A DNA stretch of 64,000 nt from Lentzea waywayandensis (GCF_900115955.1 NZ_FOYL01000009.1:124001-188000); one strand, 5' to 3'; counted from the stretch's first letter, positions 31,832 to 41,053 are shown. Translations and numbers: made by a program. The notes: generated by a model not told the origin, from the sequence alone.

Positions 31832-34153
31832 CTATTCGTTGTGCAGGACGGTGGCGATCGAGAGGCGCGCCGCTCCCCTGGCCGGCACGACCGCGCCCAC
31901 CACGGCGATGACGACGCCGGTGAGGGCCAGCAGCGCGAGCAACGGCGCGTGGTAGACGTTCATGAGGATGTCGACGGCGTCGGCCTGGCCCGCGTGCGCC
32001 ATGGCGGGCACGACCAGCTGGTGCACGACGATGCCGACGGGCACGCCGATCAGTCCGCCGAGCACGCCCAGGGCGCCCATGGACGTCACCAGCAGCACGG
32101 TGACCTGGCGCGGAGTCATGCCGATCGACTTGAGCATGCCGAGGTCGCGACGGCGTTCGCGGGCGTTGAGGACGACGGTGTTGAACACGCCGAGGGCGGC
32201 GACGGCGCCCAGTACCAGGGTCAGCACGACGGCGGCGCCGATGATGATCACGGCGGTCGACGACGAACCGTCGCGCGGCGGCAGGACCTGCAGTCCGGGA
32301 TCCGCCGCCTTCGCCGCCGCGGTGTAAGCGTCGCGGTCGGTGCCGGAAGCCATTTGCGTCAGGTAGAAGCTGGCACGGGCGCCCGGCGCGAGAACGTCCA
32401 CAGTGGACCAATCGGCGAAGATCTCGTCGGCGTTGTTGGTCAGCACGACGCCGACGATCTTCACCTGTGTCCGGTTTCCCCGCGCCTGCACGGTGACCGT
32501 GTCGCCGACGGCGAGCCCGCGCTGGTTGAGGAACCTCGACGGCACCACGACCTGGCCCGGCCCGTCCGGCCAGTGCCCGGTGAGCACGCGCGGGCCCAGG
32601 ATGGCGGTGTCCCCGCGGTAGAACAGGATCGTGGCCTCCTGGGTACCGCCCGCGACCTCGGCGTCGAGCTGGGTGCCGGCGAGAACCGCTGTCGTGCCGG
32701 GCAACGAGCGCAGCATCGACTCGTCCTCGGCATCGCTCAGCTTCGCGGCCGGTGCCTCCACACCCTGTGGACGGACTGCGGGTCCACCCTGCGGCGGTCC
32801 GGCCATCAACTCGACGCGGTCGGTGAAGTGGGGCCTGACGGCGTCGTTGTAGGCCGTCATCGACATCGTCACGCCGGCGGCAAGGGTCACGGTCATGACG
32901 CCGAGCACGACCGAGGCCAGCGTCAACGCGCTGCGGCCCGCGCGGGCGAACGGCATGCCGAGGCCGAGACTGACCGAACGCGGCAGCCTCGTGCCGCTGA
33001 GCCAGCGCTGGACGCGCAACGCTCTTCCGGTGTGCGCCGTGGTGCCCGCGCTGATCGCCCGTGCCGCCGGGAGACGGCGTGCGCGCAGAGCCGGGACGAG
33101 CGCGGCCGACGCCACCAGGACGGGCATGCCCAGCGCCGCGACGACGTTCACCCAGGGCGCGAAGCTCAGGTCGTCGACGCCGAAGCCCTCGACGGCGTCC
33201 TGCACGATCGGTTTGGCGAAGAGGTTGCCCACGAGCGTGCCGAGGACGCAGCCCGCGAACGCAGGGATCGAGACCATCACCAGGTACACGGCCATGACCT
33301 GGTCCGGGGTGAAGCCGATGGCCTTGAGCATGCCGATGTGCCGCAGTCCCGCGACGACCGCGCCGCTCACGACGTTGGCGACGATCAGGACCGCGACAGC
33401 CAGGCCGAGGATCCCGAAGATCATCAGGAACGGGATGAACACGCCCAGTTCGGAGGTCGCCTTGTCCTTCACGGTGAGGTGCGACAGCGTGCCGAGCAGC
33501 GCGTCCTGCGGCACCCCCGCCGTGACGGCCGCCTGCCCTGCTTCGACCTGTGCGGCGGTGTCGGCCTGGGTGAACCGGTAGAGCATTTGCAGCGCGTTCG
33601 GTTGCAGCGCACCGATCTGAGCGGGACTCACCCATGCGTCGGCCGATCCCGTCACCGAGTGCGCGAACCCGACGACCTTCAGCACCGGACGTCCCGGCAG
33701 CCGCAGCTCGAAGCCGACGCCCATCCGGCCGACGGATCCCGGCGTGCGGCTGAGGACGATCTCACCGGCGTTGGTGGCCCATCTGCCCTGCCACACCGAG
33801 ACGCGGTCGACCTGGCCGCCGGGATCGGCCCGGCCCACCACGGTGAGCGTGCCGAGGAAGACCTCGCCGGTCGACGTGTCCACAGTGGCCTGCTGGAACG
33901 GGCCCGCCGACACGGTCTGTCCCGCCGCCTGCTTCAGCTGGGCCTCGGACACCTTGGCCGGGTCGAACGCCGCGGCCAGGTGCGCGCCCTGCTGGGTGGC
34001 GAAGGCCCGGTCGAATGGCGCGGCGGACGCGTCCAGCAGGCCGAGCGCCATCACGAGTGTCGCGCTGGCCGCGCACACCACGACACCGATCACGATCGTC
34101 TGGAGCTTGCGCCGGCGGACCGCCGCCCAGGCCGCCGACCACACCGCGCTCAT
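31832..34153 (-). CDS. FtsX/MacB-type ABC transporter permease
   Basis: A 773-aa membrane protein with two FtsX domains. The order is N-terminal TM helix, an extracytoplasmic domain, three TM helices around 215-345, another TM with a second extracytoplasmic domain at 410-610, and three terminal TM helices. The GMLKAIGFTPDQV and GMLKSIGMTPRQV blocks are the family's repeated coupling motifs. It is encoded with a MacB/LolD-like ATPase (ATGA overlap at 34150-34153). A two-component system faces away from the ATPase gene, a common arrangement for antibiotic- or envelope-stress-responsive exporters. Confidence 0.92.
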   Translation of the reverse strand: MSAVWSAAWAAVRRRKLQTIVIGVVVCAASATLVMALGLLDASAAPFDRAFATQQGAHLAAAFDPAKVSEAQLKQAAGQTVSAGPFQQATVDTSTGEVFLGTLTVVGRADPGGQVDRVSVWQGRWATNAGEIVLSRTPGSVGRMGVGFELRLPGRPVLKVVGFAHSVTGSADAWVSPAQIGALQPNALQMLYRFTQADTAAQVEAGQAAVTAGVPQDALLGTLSHLTVKDKATSELGVFIPFLMIFGILGLAVAVLIVANVVSGAVVAGLRHIGMLKAIGFTPDQVMAVYLVMVSIPAFAGCVLGTLVGNLFAKPIVQDAVEGFGVDDLSFAPWVNVVAALGMPVLVASAALVPALRARRLPAARAISAGTTAHTGRALRVQRWLSGTRLPRSVSLGLGMPFARAGRSALTLASVVLGVMTVTLAAGVTMSMTAYNDAVRPHFTDRVELMAGPPQGGPAVRPQGVEAPAAKLSDAEDESMLRSLPGTTAVLAGTQLDAEVAGGTQEATILFYRGDTAILGPRVLTGHWPDGPGQVVVPSRFLNQRGLAVGDTVTVQARGNRTQVKIVGVVLTNNADEIFADWSTVDVLAPGARASFYLTQMASGTDRDAYTAAAKAADPGLQVLPPRDGSSSTAVIIIGAAVVLTLVLGAVAALGVFNTVVLNARERRRDLGMLKSIGMTPRQVTVLLVTSMGALGVLGGLIGVPVGIVVHQLVVPAMAHAGQADAVDILMNVYHAPLLALLALTGVVIAVVGAVVPARGAARLSIATVLHNE

Positions 34154-34851
34154 GCTCGTTCCATGCTGTGCTCGCGGGCGATCCGGCCGTCGACGACCTC
34201 GATCACCCTGGTGGCGCAGCGGGTGGCGAGGCGTTCGTCGTGGGTGACGAGCAGCAGGGTCTGGCCGATCTGGTTGAGGTCGAGCAGCAGGTCCATGACC
34301 TGCTCGCCGGACCTGCTGTCGAGCGCGCCGGTCGGTTCGTCGGCGAGCAGCAGGGCGGGGCGGTTCATCAACGCCCGCGCCACCGCGACGCGCTGCCGTT
34401 CGCCGCCGCTGAGCTGTGCCGGGTAGATGTTCCTGCGGCTGGAGATGCCGAGCTCGCCGAACAACTCCAGGGCGCGTGCGCGGGCCTGGCTCGCCTTCAT
34501 GCCGGTCAGCTGGGCGGCGAGGGCGACGTTGTCGAGCGCCGAGAGGTCGTCCAGCAGGTTGAAGAACTGGAAGATCATGCCGATGCCGCGCCGGCGGAAC
34601 AGCGCGAGGCCGGTCTCGCCGAGCACGCCGAGGTCGGAACCGTGCACGATCACCTGACCCGACGTCGGGCGGTCGAGGCCCGCGATCATGTTGAGCAGCG
34701 TGGACTTGCCGCTGCCGGACGGTCCCATCACCGCGACGGCCTCCCCGGCGCGGACGACGAGTGACACCCCGTCCAGCGCGGTCGAGTCGCTGTACTCCTT
34801 GCGCACGTTCGTCAGCTCGACGACGGCGTCTGCGTTCTGCATGGCGGCCAT
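34150..34851 (-). CDS. ABC transporter ATPase (MacB/LolD type)
   Basis: A 233-aa ATPase with Walker A GPSGSGKST, Q-loop FQFFNLLDDL, signature LSGGERQRVAVARAL, Walker B LLLADEPTGALD and H-loop VTHDE. It powers the FtsX-type permease encoded next. Two in-frame ATG codons (34851 and 34842) are possible; neither has a good ribosome site and I use the first. About 90 bases separate it from the divergent kinase gene. Confidence 0.94.
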   Translation of the reverse strand: MAAMQNADAVVELTNVRKEYSDSTALDGVSLVVRAGEAVAVMGPSGSGKSTLLNMIAGLDRPTSGQVIVHGSDLGVLGETGLALFRRRGIGMIFQFFNLLDDLSALDNVALAAQLTGMKASQARARALELFGELGISSRRNIYPAQLSGGERQRVAVARALMNRPALLLADEPTGALDSRSGEQVMDLLLDLNQIGQTLLLVTHDERLATRCATRVIEVVDGRIAREHSMERA

Positions 34852-34944
34852 CTTGCTGAGCTGTGCGTTCGGAGGCGTCAGTCTGCGGAGGTAAGTCGGC
34901 GGGCGGGGTCATCCTGGGGATGTAGTGACTGCATCCGGGGTTTG

Positions 34945-35766
34945 ATGCGCGGGCGAACGGCGCTCTGGGACAGTGACGGGGTGTGGGAGCTGGTGGTGGC
35001 CGTCGTCGCCTGCCTGGCCGCCGGATACTTCGCGGTGCGGCTGGTGGCGGCCCGGCGCGCGTACACCCGTGCGATGGAGGAACGCGGCTGGTTGCTGGAG
35101 CGGGAACGGGAGACCGCCGCCCGCACCGCCGTCGACGCCGAACGTGCCCGGATCGCCCGGGAGCTGCATGACATCGTGAGCCACAACGTGAGCGTGATGG
35201 TGGTGCAGGCCGGGGCGGCACGGCGGGTGCTCTCCGCCGGGACGTCCGAGGCGACGGACGCGTTGCTGGCCGTGGAGAACGCGGGCCGCGACACGATGAC
35301 CGAGCTGCGGCACATGCTCGGGCTGCTCGCTCCGTCCGCCGACAGCGATGATCTGCTGGCGCCGCAACCCGGTCTGAGCCGGTTGAGCTCCCTGGTCGAC
35401 CGGATGTGCTTCGCCGGGCTGCCGGTGGAGGTGCGCGTCTCCGGCGAGCCGCGGCCCTTGCCGTCCGGTGTCGACCTGACGGCGTACCGGATCGTGCAGG
35501 AGGCGCTGACCAACGCGTTGAAGCACGGCGACGGACGCAAAGCGGAGGTGACCGTGCGGTACGCGGAGCACCACCTGCGGGTCGAGGTGCTCAACTCCGG
35601 GCCCAGCACGCTGTCCGGCGACTCGTTGTCCTTTGAGGACGGTCAGGGGCGGGGGCTGCTCGGGTTGCGGGAGCGCGTGGCGGTGCTGGGCGGCGACCTG
35701 GACGCGCGCAGGCGGCTCGGCGGCGGGTTCCGCGTCCGGGCCAAGATCCCGGTCGAGCGACCGTGA
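34945..35766 (+). CDS. Sensor histidine kinase (NarL-type, HisKA_3)
   Basis: A 273-aa kinase. One TM helix near the N-terminus, a short coiled coil (ARAAYT...EERGWLLEREREAA-like), the phosphoacceptor His in ARELHDIVSHNVSVMVV, and a HATPase_c domain with EALTNALKHG and GRGLLGLRERV. There is no extracellular sensor domain, so it may sense through the membrane or the adjacent ABC exporter. ATG 34945 is used; GTG 34981 would trim the first 12 residues. Its stop overlaps the response-regulator start as GTGA. Confidence 0.9.
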   Translation: MRGRTALWDSDGVWELVVAVVACLAAGYFAVRLVAARRAYTRAMEERGWLLERERETAARTAVDAERARIARELHDIVSHNVSVMVVQAGAARRVLSAGTSEATDALLAVENAGRDTMTELRHMLGLLAPSADSDDLLAPQPGLSRLSSLVDRMCFAGLPVEVRVSGEPRPLPSGVDLTAYRIVQEALTNALKHGDGRKAEVTVRYAEHHLRVEVLNSGPSTLSGDSLSFEDGQGRGLLGLRERVAVLGGDLDARRRLGGGFRVRAKIPVERP

Positions 35767-36422
35767 CCGGGCCACGCGTGGTGATCGCGGACGATCAGGC
35801 GTTCGTGCGCATCGGGTTCCGGATGATCCTGAACTCCGGTGGCGTCGAGGTCGTCGGCGAGGCGGCGGACGGGGCCGAGGCGGTGTCGGTCGTGCGCGAC
35901 CTGCGGCCGGACGTCGTGCTGATGGACATCCGCATGCCGGGGATGGACGGGCTGGAGGCGTGCCGGCGGATCGTGCGGGAACCGGGCGACAGCCGGGTGC
36001 TGATGCTGACGACGTTCGACCTCGACCGGTACGTGTACGAGGCGCTCGCGGCGGGTGCGAGCGGCTTTCTGCTCAAGGACGTCACGCCAGAGCACCTCGT
36101 CGCGGCCGTGCGGCTGATCGAGACCGGCGACGCCCTGCTCGCGCCGTCGATCACCCGGCGGCTGGTGGAACGGTTCGCCTCCGGTGCCCCGGTGACTCCT
36201 GCGGTGCACCGGGATCTGGCCGTGCTGACGCCACGGGAACGTGAGGTGCTCACGCTGGTCGGGGGTGGGCGGTCGAACTCCGAGATCGCCGACGACCTCA
36301 CGCTGAGCGAGGCCACGGTGAAGACGCACGTGGCCCGCATCTTCGCGAAGCTGGAACTGCGGGACCGCGCGCAGGCCGTCGTCCTCGCCTACGAGACGGG
36401 CCTGGTCACGCCCGGCGGGTGA
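35763..36422 (+). CDS. Response regulator, NarL/LuxR type
   Basis: A 219-aa regulator with a receiver domain (phosphorylated Asp in VVLMDIRMPGMDGL, conserved Thr in LMLTTFD, Lys in FLLKDV) and a C-terminal LuxR HTH (LTPREREVLTLVGGG, then NSEIADDLTLSEATVKTHVARI). GTG 35763 overlaps the kinase stop. The probable target is the divergent ABC exporter operon. Its 3' end overlaps the converging AAA-regulator gene by 17 bases. Confidence 0.93.
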   Translation: MTGPRVVIADDQAFVRIGFRMILNSGGVEVVGEAADGAEAVSVVRDLRPDVVLMDIRMPGMDGLEACRRIVREPGDSRVLMLTTFDLDRYVYEALAAGASGFLLKDVTPEHLVAAVRLIETGDALLAPSITRRLVERFASGAPVTPAVHRDLAVLTPREREVLTLVGGGRSNSEIADDLTLSEATVKTHVARIFAKLELRDRAQAVVLAYETGLVTPGG

Positions 36423-39090
36423 GCTCCCAGGCGGTGATCTCGGTCCTGGTGCGCAACCCGAGTTTGGCCAGAACGCTGCGCACGTGCGTCTCGACGGTGC
36501 GTTCGCTCAGGTGCAGGTGGGTCGCGATCTGGCGGTTCGTGAGTGCCTGCGCGACCAGGCCCACGACCTCGGACTCGCGTGGTGACAACGGATCCCGCGC
36601 CTGTTCGTCGGCACCGATCCGCTTCAGCAGCCGATCGGCCTCGGCCAGCCGGATCGGCATGTCCAGCGCGCGGAACTCGGCGGCTGCTTCGGCCGCGAGT
36701 GTCCTGGCCGCCGCCAGGTCGGTCAGGACACTCGCGAGCCCGAGCCTGCTCATCGCGGCGAACGGCCTTGCGCCGATGCGGGCGTTCATCTCCAGGGCCA
36801 GCCGGTAGTGCCCGGCCGCGACCTCCGTCCGGCCGCACGTCATCGCGAGGTCTCCGAGCAACTGCGGCGTGGCGGCGGTGGAGAACACCGCGCCGGACCC
36901 GTCCGCGGCGAAGTGCGGCTTCAACGCGGACAGCACCTCGTAGACGTTCGCCGCCACCTCGGCGTCGCCCAGCAGGCAGGCGACCGCGCCGATCTGGCTG
37001 ACCAGGGGCGCCCACGTGGGCCCGACCTCCAGCGTCGCCGGCATCGCCCGGAACTCCTCGAACGTGGCGCGCGCCTGCTCGGTCTCTCCCAGCAGCGCGT
37101 GCAGCAACGGCACGTACACGCGCGCCAGCGGGATGTCGCCGACCCGCTCGAGCACGCCGAACGCCTCTCGCGCCGAAACCTCGTCGATGCCGCCGACCAG
37201 CTGCGCCAACCCCTGCTGGAACGCGTAGTACATGCCCTTGGCCGCCGTGGCCCCGATCCGTTCGGCCACGGCACGAGCCGTCTCGTTGCACTCCCGCGCT
37301 CTCTGCAACTGCCCCACCAGCGCCGCCCGCGTGGCCCGCAACCGATGCAGGTGCCACCACGCCACCCCGTGCTGCCGCGCCGCCGCGAACTGCTCGATGA
37401 GGTCCAGCTGCCGGTCGACCTCGGCCAGGTCTCCTGCCTGGAAAGCCGCGTCGACCAGCCAGACGTGCCCCCACAGTTCGGCGTGTGGCTGCCGTGCGGT
37501 CTCGGCCAGCTCGACGGCCCGGTTCGCGAGCCCGACTCGTTCCGCCCTGAACTGCGGCGCGCACAAGGTCAGGTGGCGTGCGTGAATGCCGTCCAGTTCC
37601 GCGTCGGGGTCGCCGCTGCGCACGGCGAGTTCGAGCGCCACCGCGGACAACGCACGCGCCCGCTCGCCCTCGCCGGTCGTGGTGGCGGCCATCGCCCTGC
37701 GGGCCAGCAGCCGGGAACGGGTCGAGGTCGCCTCTTCCGGGAGGTGGCGCAGGGCCGTCGTGCAGAGCTGGTCGACGGCGGTCAGCAGCGCTCGGTCGCC
37801 CAGGCCGGTGATGACGAGGGCCGCCTCCGCCATCAGGTCCGGGGTGCCTGACTGCTCGGCGAGGCGGGCGGCGGTGCGGCAGTGGTCGAGGCTGGCCGCG
37901 GTGTCGCCGGCGAGGAACTCGGCTCGCGCGAGGCCGAGGGTGAGCTCCGCTGTCTTCTCCTCGGACGACGCGAGTGCAAGTGCGGCGAACCCGACCGCCT
38001 CGTCGTAGGCCAGCTCCGCCGTGGCGGCCCGCGCCGCCTCGGTCGCCCAGCGAGTGCACTCCGCGGGCGCGTCCACTCCACTCGCACGCCGCCACTGAGC
38101 CGCGATCCTCCCCGGCACCCCGCCCCCGGCGGCCAGTGCCAGCGCACACCGCCGATGCAGGTCAGCCCGCACCGAAGGCGCCAGGTCCTCGTACACCGCG
38201 TCCCTGACCAGGGCATGTGCGAAGGCCAGCGTCCCGTCGTGGACGTGCAGCACCCCCGCCGCGACAGCCTCGTCCAGCAACGCCGAAGGCTCGTCCCCGG
38301 TGACGGCCGCGAGCAGCGCGGGTTCGATCCGCTCCCCCAGCACACTCGCCACCCCGAGCACGTCCCGAGCCCGTGCACTGAGCCGGTCCAGCCGCGACAA
38401 CACCAGCCGGTGGAGCTCCCCGGCCTCCTCACCGCTGTCGAGCAGCATCCGCACGTACAGCGGGTTGCCGCCCGTGCTGTCCACAAGTCGCGCGGCCAGT
38501 GCCTCCGGGTCCGCCGCGCCCGCCGAACGCACCCAGCCGGCCACGTCACCCCTGGTCAGCCCACCCAGGTGCACCGTTCGGGTGGCGGGGGCGCGCACCA
38601 GCTCGGACAACTCGGCATCGCGGTAGGTCGCGACCACCAGGATCCGCGCGGCGGGCAACTCGGTCGCCAGGTGACCGAGCAGGCGCAACGACGTGCGGTC
38701 CGCCCAGTGCAGGTCCTCCAGCACGATCAGCAGTCCGGCCGCGGAAGCCTCGGCCACCAGCACGTCCGCGGCGTCGGCGAGCATGGCGAAGCGCGCGGAG
38801 TCGTCCAGATGCGCCTCGGAGAGCACGCGCTGCAACGCGGGCAGCGAACGAGCGAGCCGGCGCCAGGGCCACAGCGGCGGCATGCCGGCGTCGTCGACGG
38901 CGTGACCACGCGCGACCGGGATTCCGTACGACGCGGCCATCGAGGCAACGGCGGAAACCAGCCGGGTCTTGCCGATGCCCGCCTCGCCTCGAACCAGCAC
39001 GAGACGGCCGGCGCCGCCCGCCGCCGCGACGAGGCTCGCGCGCAGCGAGGCCAGTTCGCGGTCGCGTCCGAAGATCGGGGCTTCCTCCAC
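36406..39090 (-). CDS. LAL-type LuxR-family regulator with AAA ATPase domain
   Basis: An 894-aa transcriptional regulator: ATPase domain first (Walker A GEAGIGKTR at about 35, Walker B LLIVLEDLHWAD), a long helical TPR-like middle, and a LuxR HTH at the end (LSPRESEVVGLVAQALTNRQIATHLHLSERTVETHVRSVL). These large regulators often control secondary metabolism or degradative genes. GTG 39090 is chosen because it falls just before the GRDREL start of the domain; upstream in-frame starts would run into the divergent gene at 39200. No ribosome site is clear. Confidence 0.88.
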   Translation of the reverse strand: MEEAPIFGRDRELASLRASLVAAAGGAGRLVLVRGEAGIGKTRLVSAVASMAASYGIPVARGHAVDDAGMPPLWPWRRLARSLPALQRVLSEAHLDDSARFAMLADAADVLVAEASAAGLLIVLEDLHWADRTSLRLLGHLATELPAARILVVATYRDAELSELVRAPATRTVHLGGLTRGDVAGWVRSAGAADPEALAARLVDSTGGNPLYVRMLLDSGEEAGELHRLVLSRLDRLSARARDVLGVASVLGERIEPALLAAVTGDEPSALLDEAVAAGVLHVHDGTLAFAHALVRDAVYEDLAPSVRADLHRRCALALAAGGGVPGRIAAQWRRASGVDAPAECTRWATEAARAATAELAYDEAVGFAALALASSEEKTAELTLGLARAEFLAGDTAASLDHCRTAARLAEQSGTPDLMAEAALVITGLGDRALLTAVDQLCTTALRHLPEEATSTRSRLLARRAMAATTTGEGERARALSAVALELAVRSGDPDAELDGIHARHLTLCAPQFRAERVGLANRAVELAETARQPHAELWGHVWLVDAAFQAGDLAEVDRQLDLIEQFAAARQHGVAWWHLHRLRATRAALVGQLQRARECNETARAVAERIGATAAKGMYYAFQQGLAQLVGGIDEVSAREAFGVLERVGDIPLARVYVPLLHALLGETEQARATFEEFRAMPATLEVGPTWAPLVSQIGAVACLLGDAEVAANVYEVLSALKPHFAADGSGAVFSTAATPQLLGDLAMTCGRTEVAAGHYRLALEMNARIGARPFAAMSRLGLASVLTDLAAARTLAAEAAAEFRALDMPIRLAEADRLLKRIGADEQARDPLSPRESEVVGLVAQALTNRQIATHLHLSERTVETHVRSVLAKLGLRTRTEITAWELTRRA

Positions 39091-39199
39091 GCCGGGAGTA
39101 TCGCCGACCGGTGGCGGTTCAGTACCGGACTCCGTACTGGCACGGATCCGCGTCGCGCCGGACGAGCCGAGACTCGGTGCACCACCAAAGGAGGCGACC

Positions 39200-39520
39200 A
39201 TGTACGCGCAACTCACCTACTTCGACGGCCCCCGAGGCCCGGAACAGCTGGCCGCCGCGGACTTCGCGGCCAGGGAACGCATCGCCCCCGCGGCCGAGTC
39301 GGTGCCGGGCAACATCAGGACCTACGTGCTGCGCCGCGACGACGGCGCGGAGATCGTCGTGTCGATCGCCGAGAGCGAGCAGGCTCTGATCGACACCCAG
39401 AAGGCGATCATGAGCACCCGGCTGCTGCCGGGTGAGGACGCGGCGTTGCTGCCCGGCGCCGACCGGGTCGAGATCTACCCGGTCCACCAGGTCGTCGAGC
39501 ACACCGGAGCGCGGTCATGA
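39200..39520 (+). CDS. Small ABM-like (antibiotic biosynthesis monooxygenase fold) protein
   Basis: A 106-aa protein with the ferredoxin-like alpha/beta rhythm of dimeric alpha-beta-barrel proteins: an N-terminal strand (YAQLTYFDG), a middle strand with YVLRRDDG..IVVSIAES, and a C-terminal strand VEIYPVHQVV. AAAGGAGG precedes ATG 39200. It is translationally coupled to the YceI gene downstream (ATGA) and divergent from the LAL regulator, which may control it. Its function is unknown; such small proteins often bind or oxidise hydrophobic ligands. Confidence 0.65.
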   Translation: MYAQLTYFDGPRGPEQLAAADFAARERIAPAAESVPGNIRTYVLRRDDGAEIVVSIAESEQALIDTQKAIMSTRLLPGEDAALLPGADRVEIYPVHQVVEHTGARS

Positions 39521-40023
39521 CCACCACGCGCACCCTCGCCGCCGGTGTGTGGCGAGCCGACCTCGCCCGCAGCACCGCGTCGTTCCAGGTCGGCAACCTC
39601 GGCCGCAAGGCGCACGGCACCGTGCCCGTCACCGCGGGCACCGTCGAGATCGGCACGGACGGCGCACTGCTGGCCGTGCACGGCACCCTCGACCTGGGCG
39701 CCATCGACACCGGGATCACCAAACGCGACCTGGACCTGCGCAAACCGAGTCTGCTCGACCTCGACCGGCACCCCACGATGAGGTTCACCGCGACGTCCGC
39801 GCGGGTGGCCGGCACCGGCTGGCAGGTCACCGGCACGCTCACCGCCAGGGGTGCGCACACCACGATCGAAGGCACGGTCGAACTGTCCTCTGCGGACGAA
39901 CGGGAGGCGGTGCTGACCGCGACCGCCCGGCTGGACCGCCGCACGCTGGGCATCCGCGCGCCGGGGTTCCTGATCGGCCGGTACGTCGACATCACCGTGA
40001 CCGCGGTGATCAGGCCGGTGTGA
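39517..40023 (+). CDS. YceI family protein
   Basis: A 168-aa lipocalin-like protein of the YceI family, which binds polyprenyl-type lipids. It opens with GVWRADLARSTASFQVGNLG and ends in a strand, IGRYVDITVTAVI, as expected of a complete YceI barrel. No signal peptide is seen, so unlike E. coli YceI it should be cytosolic. ATG 39517 overlaps the previous stop by four bases. Confidence 0.9.
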   Translation: MTTTRTLAAGVWRADLARSTASFQVGNLGRKAHGTVPVTAGTVEIGTDGALLAVHGTLDLGAIDTGITKRDLDLRKPSLLDLDRHPTMRFTATSARVAGTGWQVTGTLTARGAHTTIEGTVELSSADEREAVLTATARLDRRTLGIRAPGFLIGRYVDITVTAVIRPV

Positions 40024-40032
40024 CCCGCGTCA

Positions 40033-40062
40033 GCCGCCGAGGGCTTTGCGGACCTCGGCGGC
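40033..40062. terminator. Convergent terminator hairpin
   Basis: A 10-bp perfect stem GCCGCCGAGG / CCTCGGCGGC with a 10-base loop lies 9 bases after the YceI stop and about 20 bases beyond the stop of the converging methyltransferase gene. Confidence 0.75.
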
Positions 40063-40082
40063 CTTCGCGGCGTCGTGGAGGC

Positions 40083-40784
40083 TCACTCCGCCTGAAGAAC
40101 GAAGAACAGGAAGCTCGGCGCGGTCGCGAGCAGGTGGTAGTCCGACGGGAACAGCTCGCGGGCTTCCGGTACCGGTGGCGGTTCGGCGATCCGGGAGATG
40201 CGGAACCCGGCCGCGGTGAACGCGTCGGTCATCGCGTGCAGCGGCCGGTTCCAGAAGGTCACCTTGACCAGCTGGTCGCCCACCGACCACTCCGCCGCCT
40301 GTGCGCGGGTCTCGAAGTAGTCGGGTCGGCGCCCCTGCACGCGCTCGATCGAGTACTCGGCGGTGGGGTGGTTGACCGACGCGATGAGCCGGCCGCCGGG
40401 GCGCAGCACCCGCCGCATCTCGGCCAGCGCCGGCCCCCAGTCCTCCAGGTAGTGCAGCACCAGCGAGGCGATGACGTCGTCGAACTCGCCGTCCGCGAAG
40501 GGCAGCGGCTCGGCGATGTCCGCGACGCGCAGGTCGGCGTCCATCCCCAGACGGAGCCGGGCTCGCTCGATCATGCCCGCGCTCACGTCGATGCCGCTGA
40601 CGACCGCGCCCCGCTCACGCAGCGCCGCGAACAACGGGCCCGCACCGCACCCCGCGTCGAGGATCCGGCGTCCGGCCACGTCTCCGGCGAGGGCGAGGGT
40701 GGCGGGCCGCTCGTAGTAGGCGTTCGGCAGACTCTTCTAGTTGTCGATGTCGTACGCCTCGGCCACGTTGTCGTAGTCGCTCAT
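40083..40784 (-). pseudogene. Class I SAM methyltransferase interrupted by an in-frame amber codon
   Basis: A class I methyltransferase: ILDAGCGAGPLFAALRERG is the SAM-binding loop, followed by VSGIDVSAGMIE and the LPFADGEFDDVIAS and LRPGGRLI blocks. The frame can be read from ATG 40784 (MSDYDNVAEAYDIDN) straight into the conserved domain except for a TAG at 40737-40739. Restoring a GAG there would give the uninterrupted N-terminus normal for the family. Without read-through, translation could restart only at GTG 40679, giving 198 residues that lack the N-terminal helix that closes over SAM. It may be inactive, or the base may be a sequencing error. A terminator separates it from the YceI gene. 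Confidence 0.75.
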
Positions 40785-41017
40785 GCACTCGATCTTGCCC
40801 TGGCGGTCACCAAAACGATTCCAAGGCACCAATGGAGACCAGACCGCTCGTCGTACCGGTCTTTTACACGGGCGGGAACCGGGACGAGCCGAGCGAGGCA
40901 GCGTTCTGGCTGGCCAGTGGGCATGACTCGATCCCGAAGCCATGACATCGATGTCGCCGCCGCGGATTCCTGTCTCGTTTGTCTTGTTGACCAGTCACGT
41001 AACGAGACCGAAGCTTC

Positions 41018-41033
41018 CTGGCAACGTTGTCAG
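41018..41033. promoter_or_regulatory. Palindromic operator CTGGCAACGTTGTCAG
   Basis: A 16-bp near-palindrome (one mismatched pair) centred on CAACGTTG, 21 bases before the GH2 start codon. The core CAACGTTGT matches the perfect palindrome at 12137-12150 upstream of the other GH2 gene, so one LacI-family repressor may bind both. Confidence 0.65.
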
Positions 41034-41053
41034 GACAGGGATCGGAGCTCGCA

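Noticed and set aside
32000..34100. Antisense gene on the plus strand opposite the FtsX permease
   Set aside because: The plus-strand frame of 867 codons is a shadow with Arg/His/Asp-rich composition and no motif.
40737..40739. Pyrrolysine or other recoding of the TAG in the methyltransferase gene
   Set aside because: No recoding signals or pyrrolysine genes are visible, the position is in a variable linker, and a single-base nonsense change explains it more simply.
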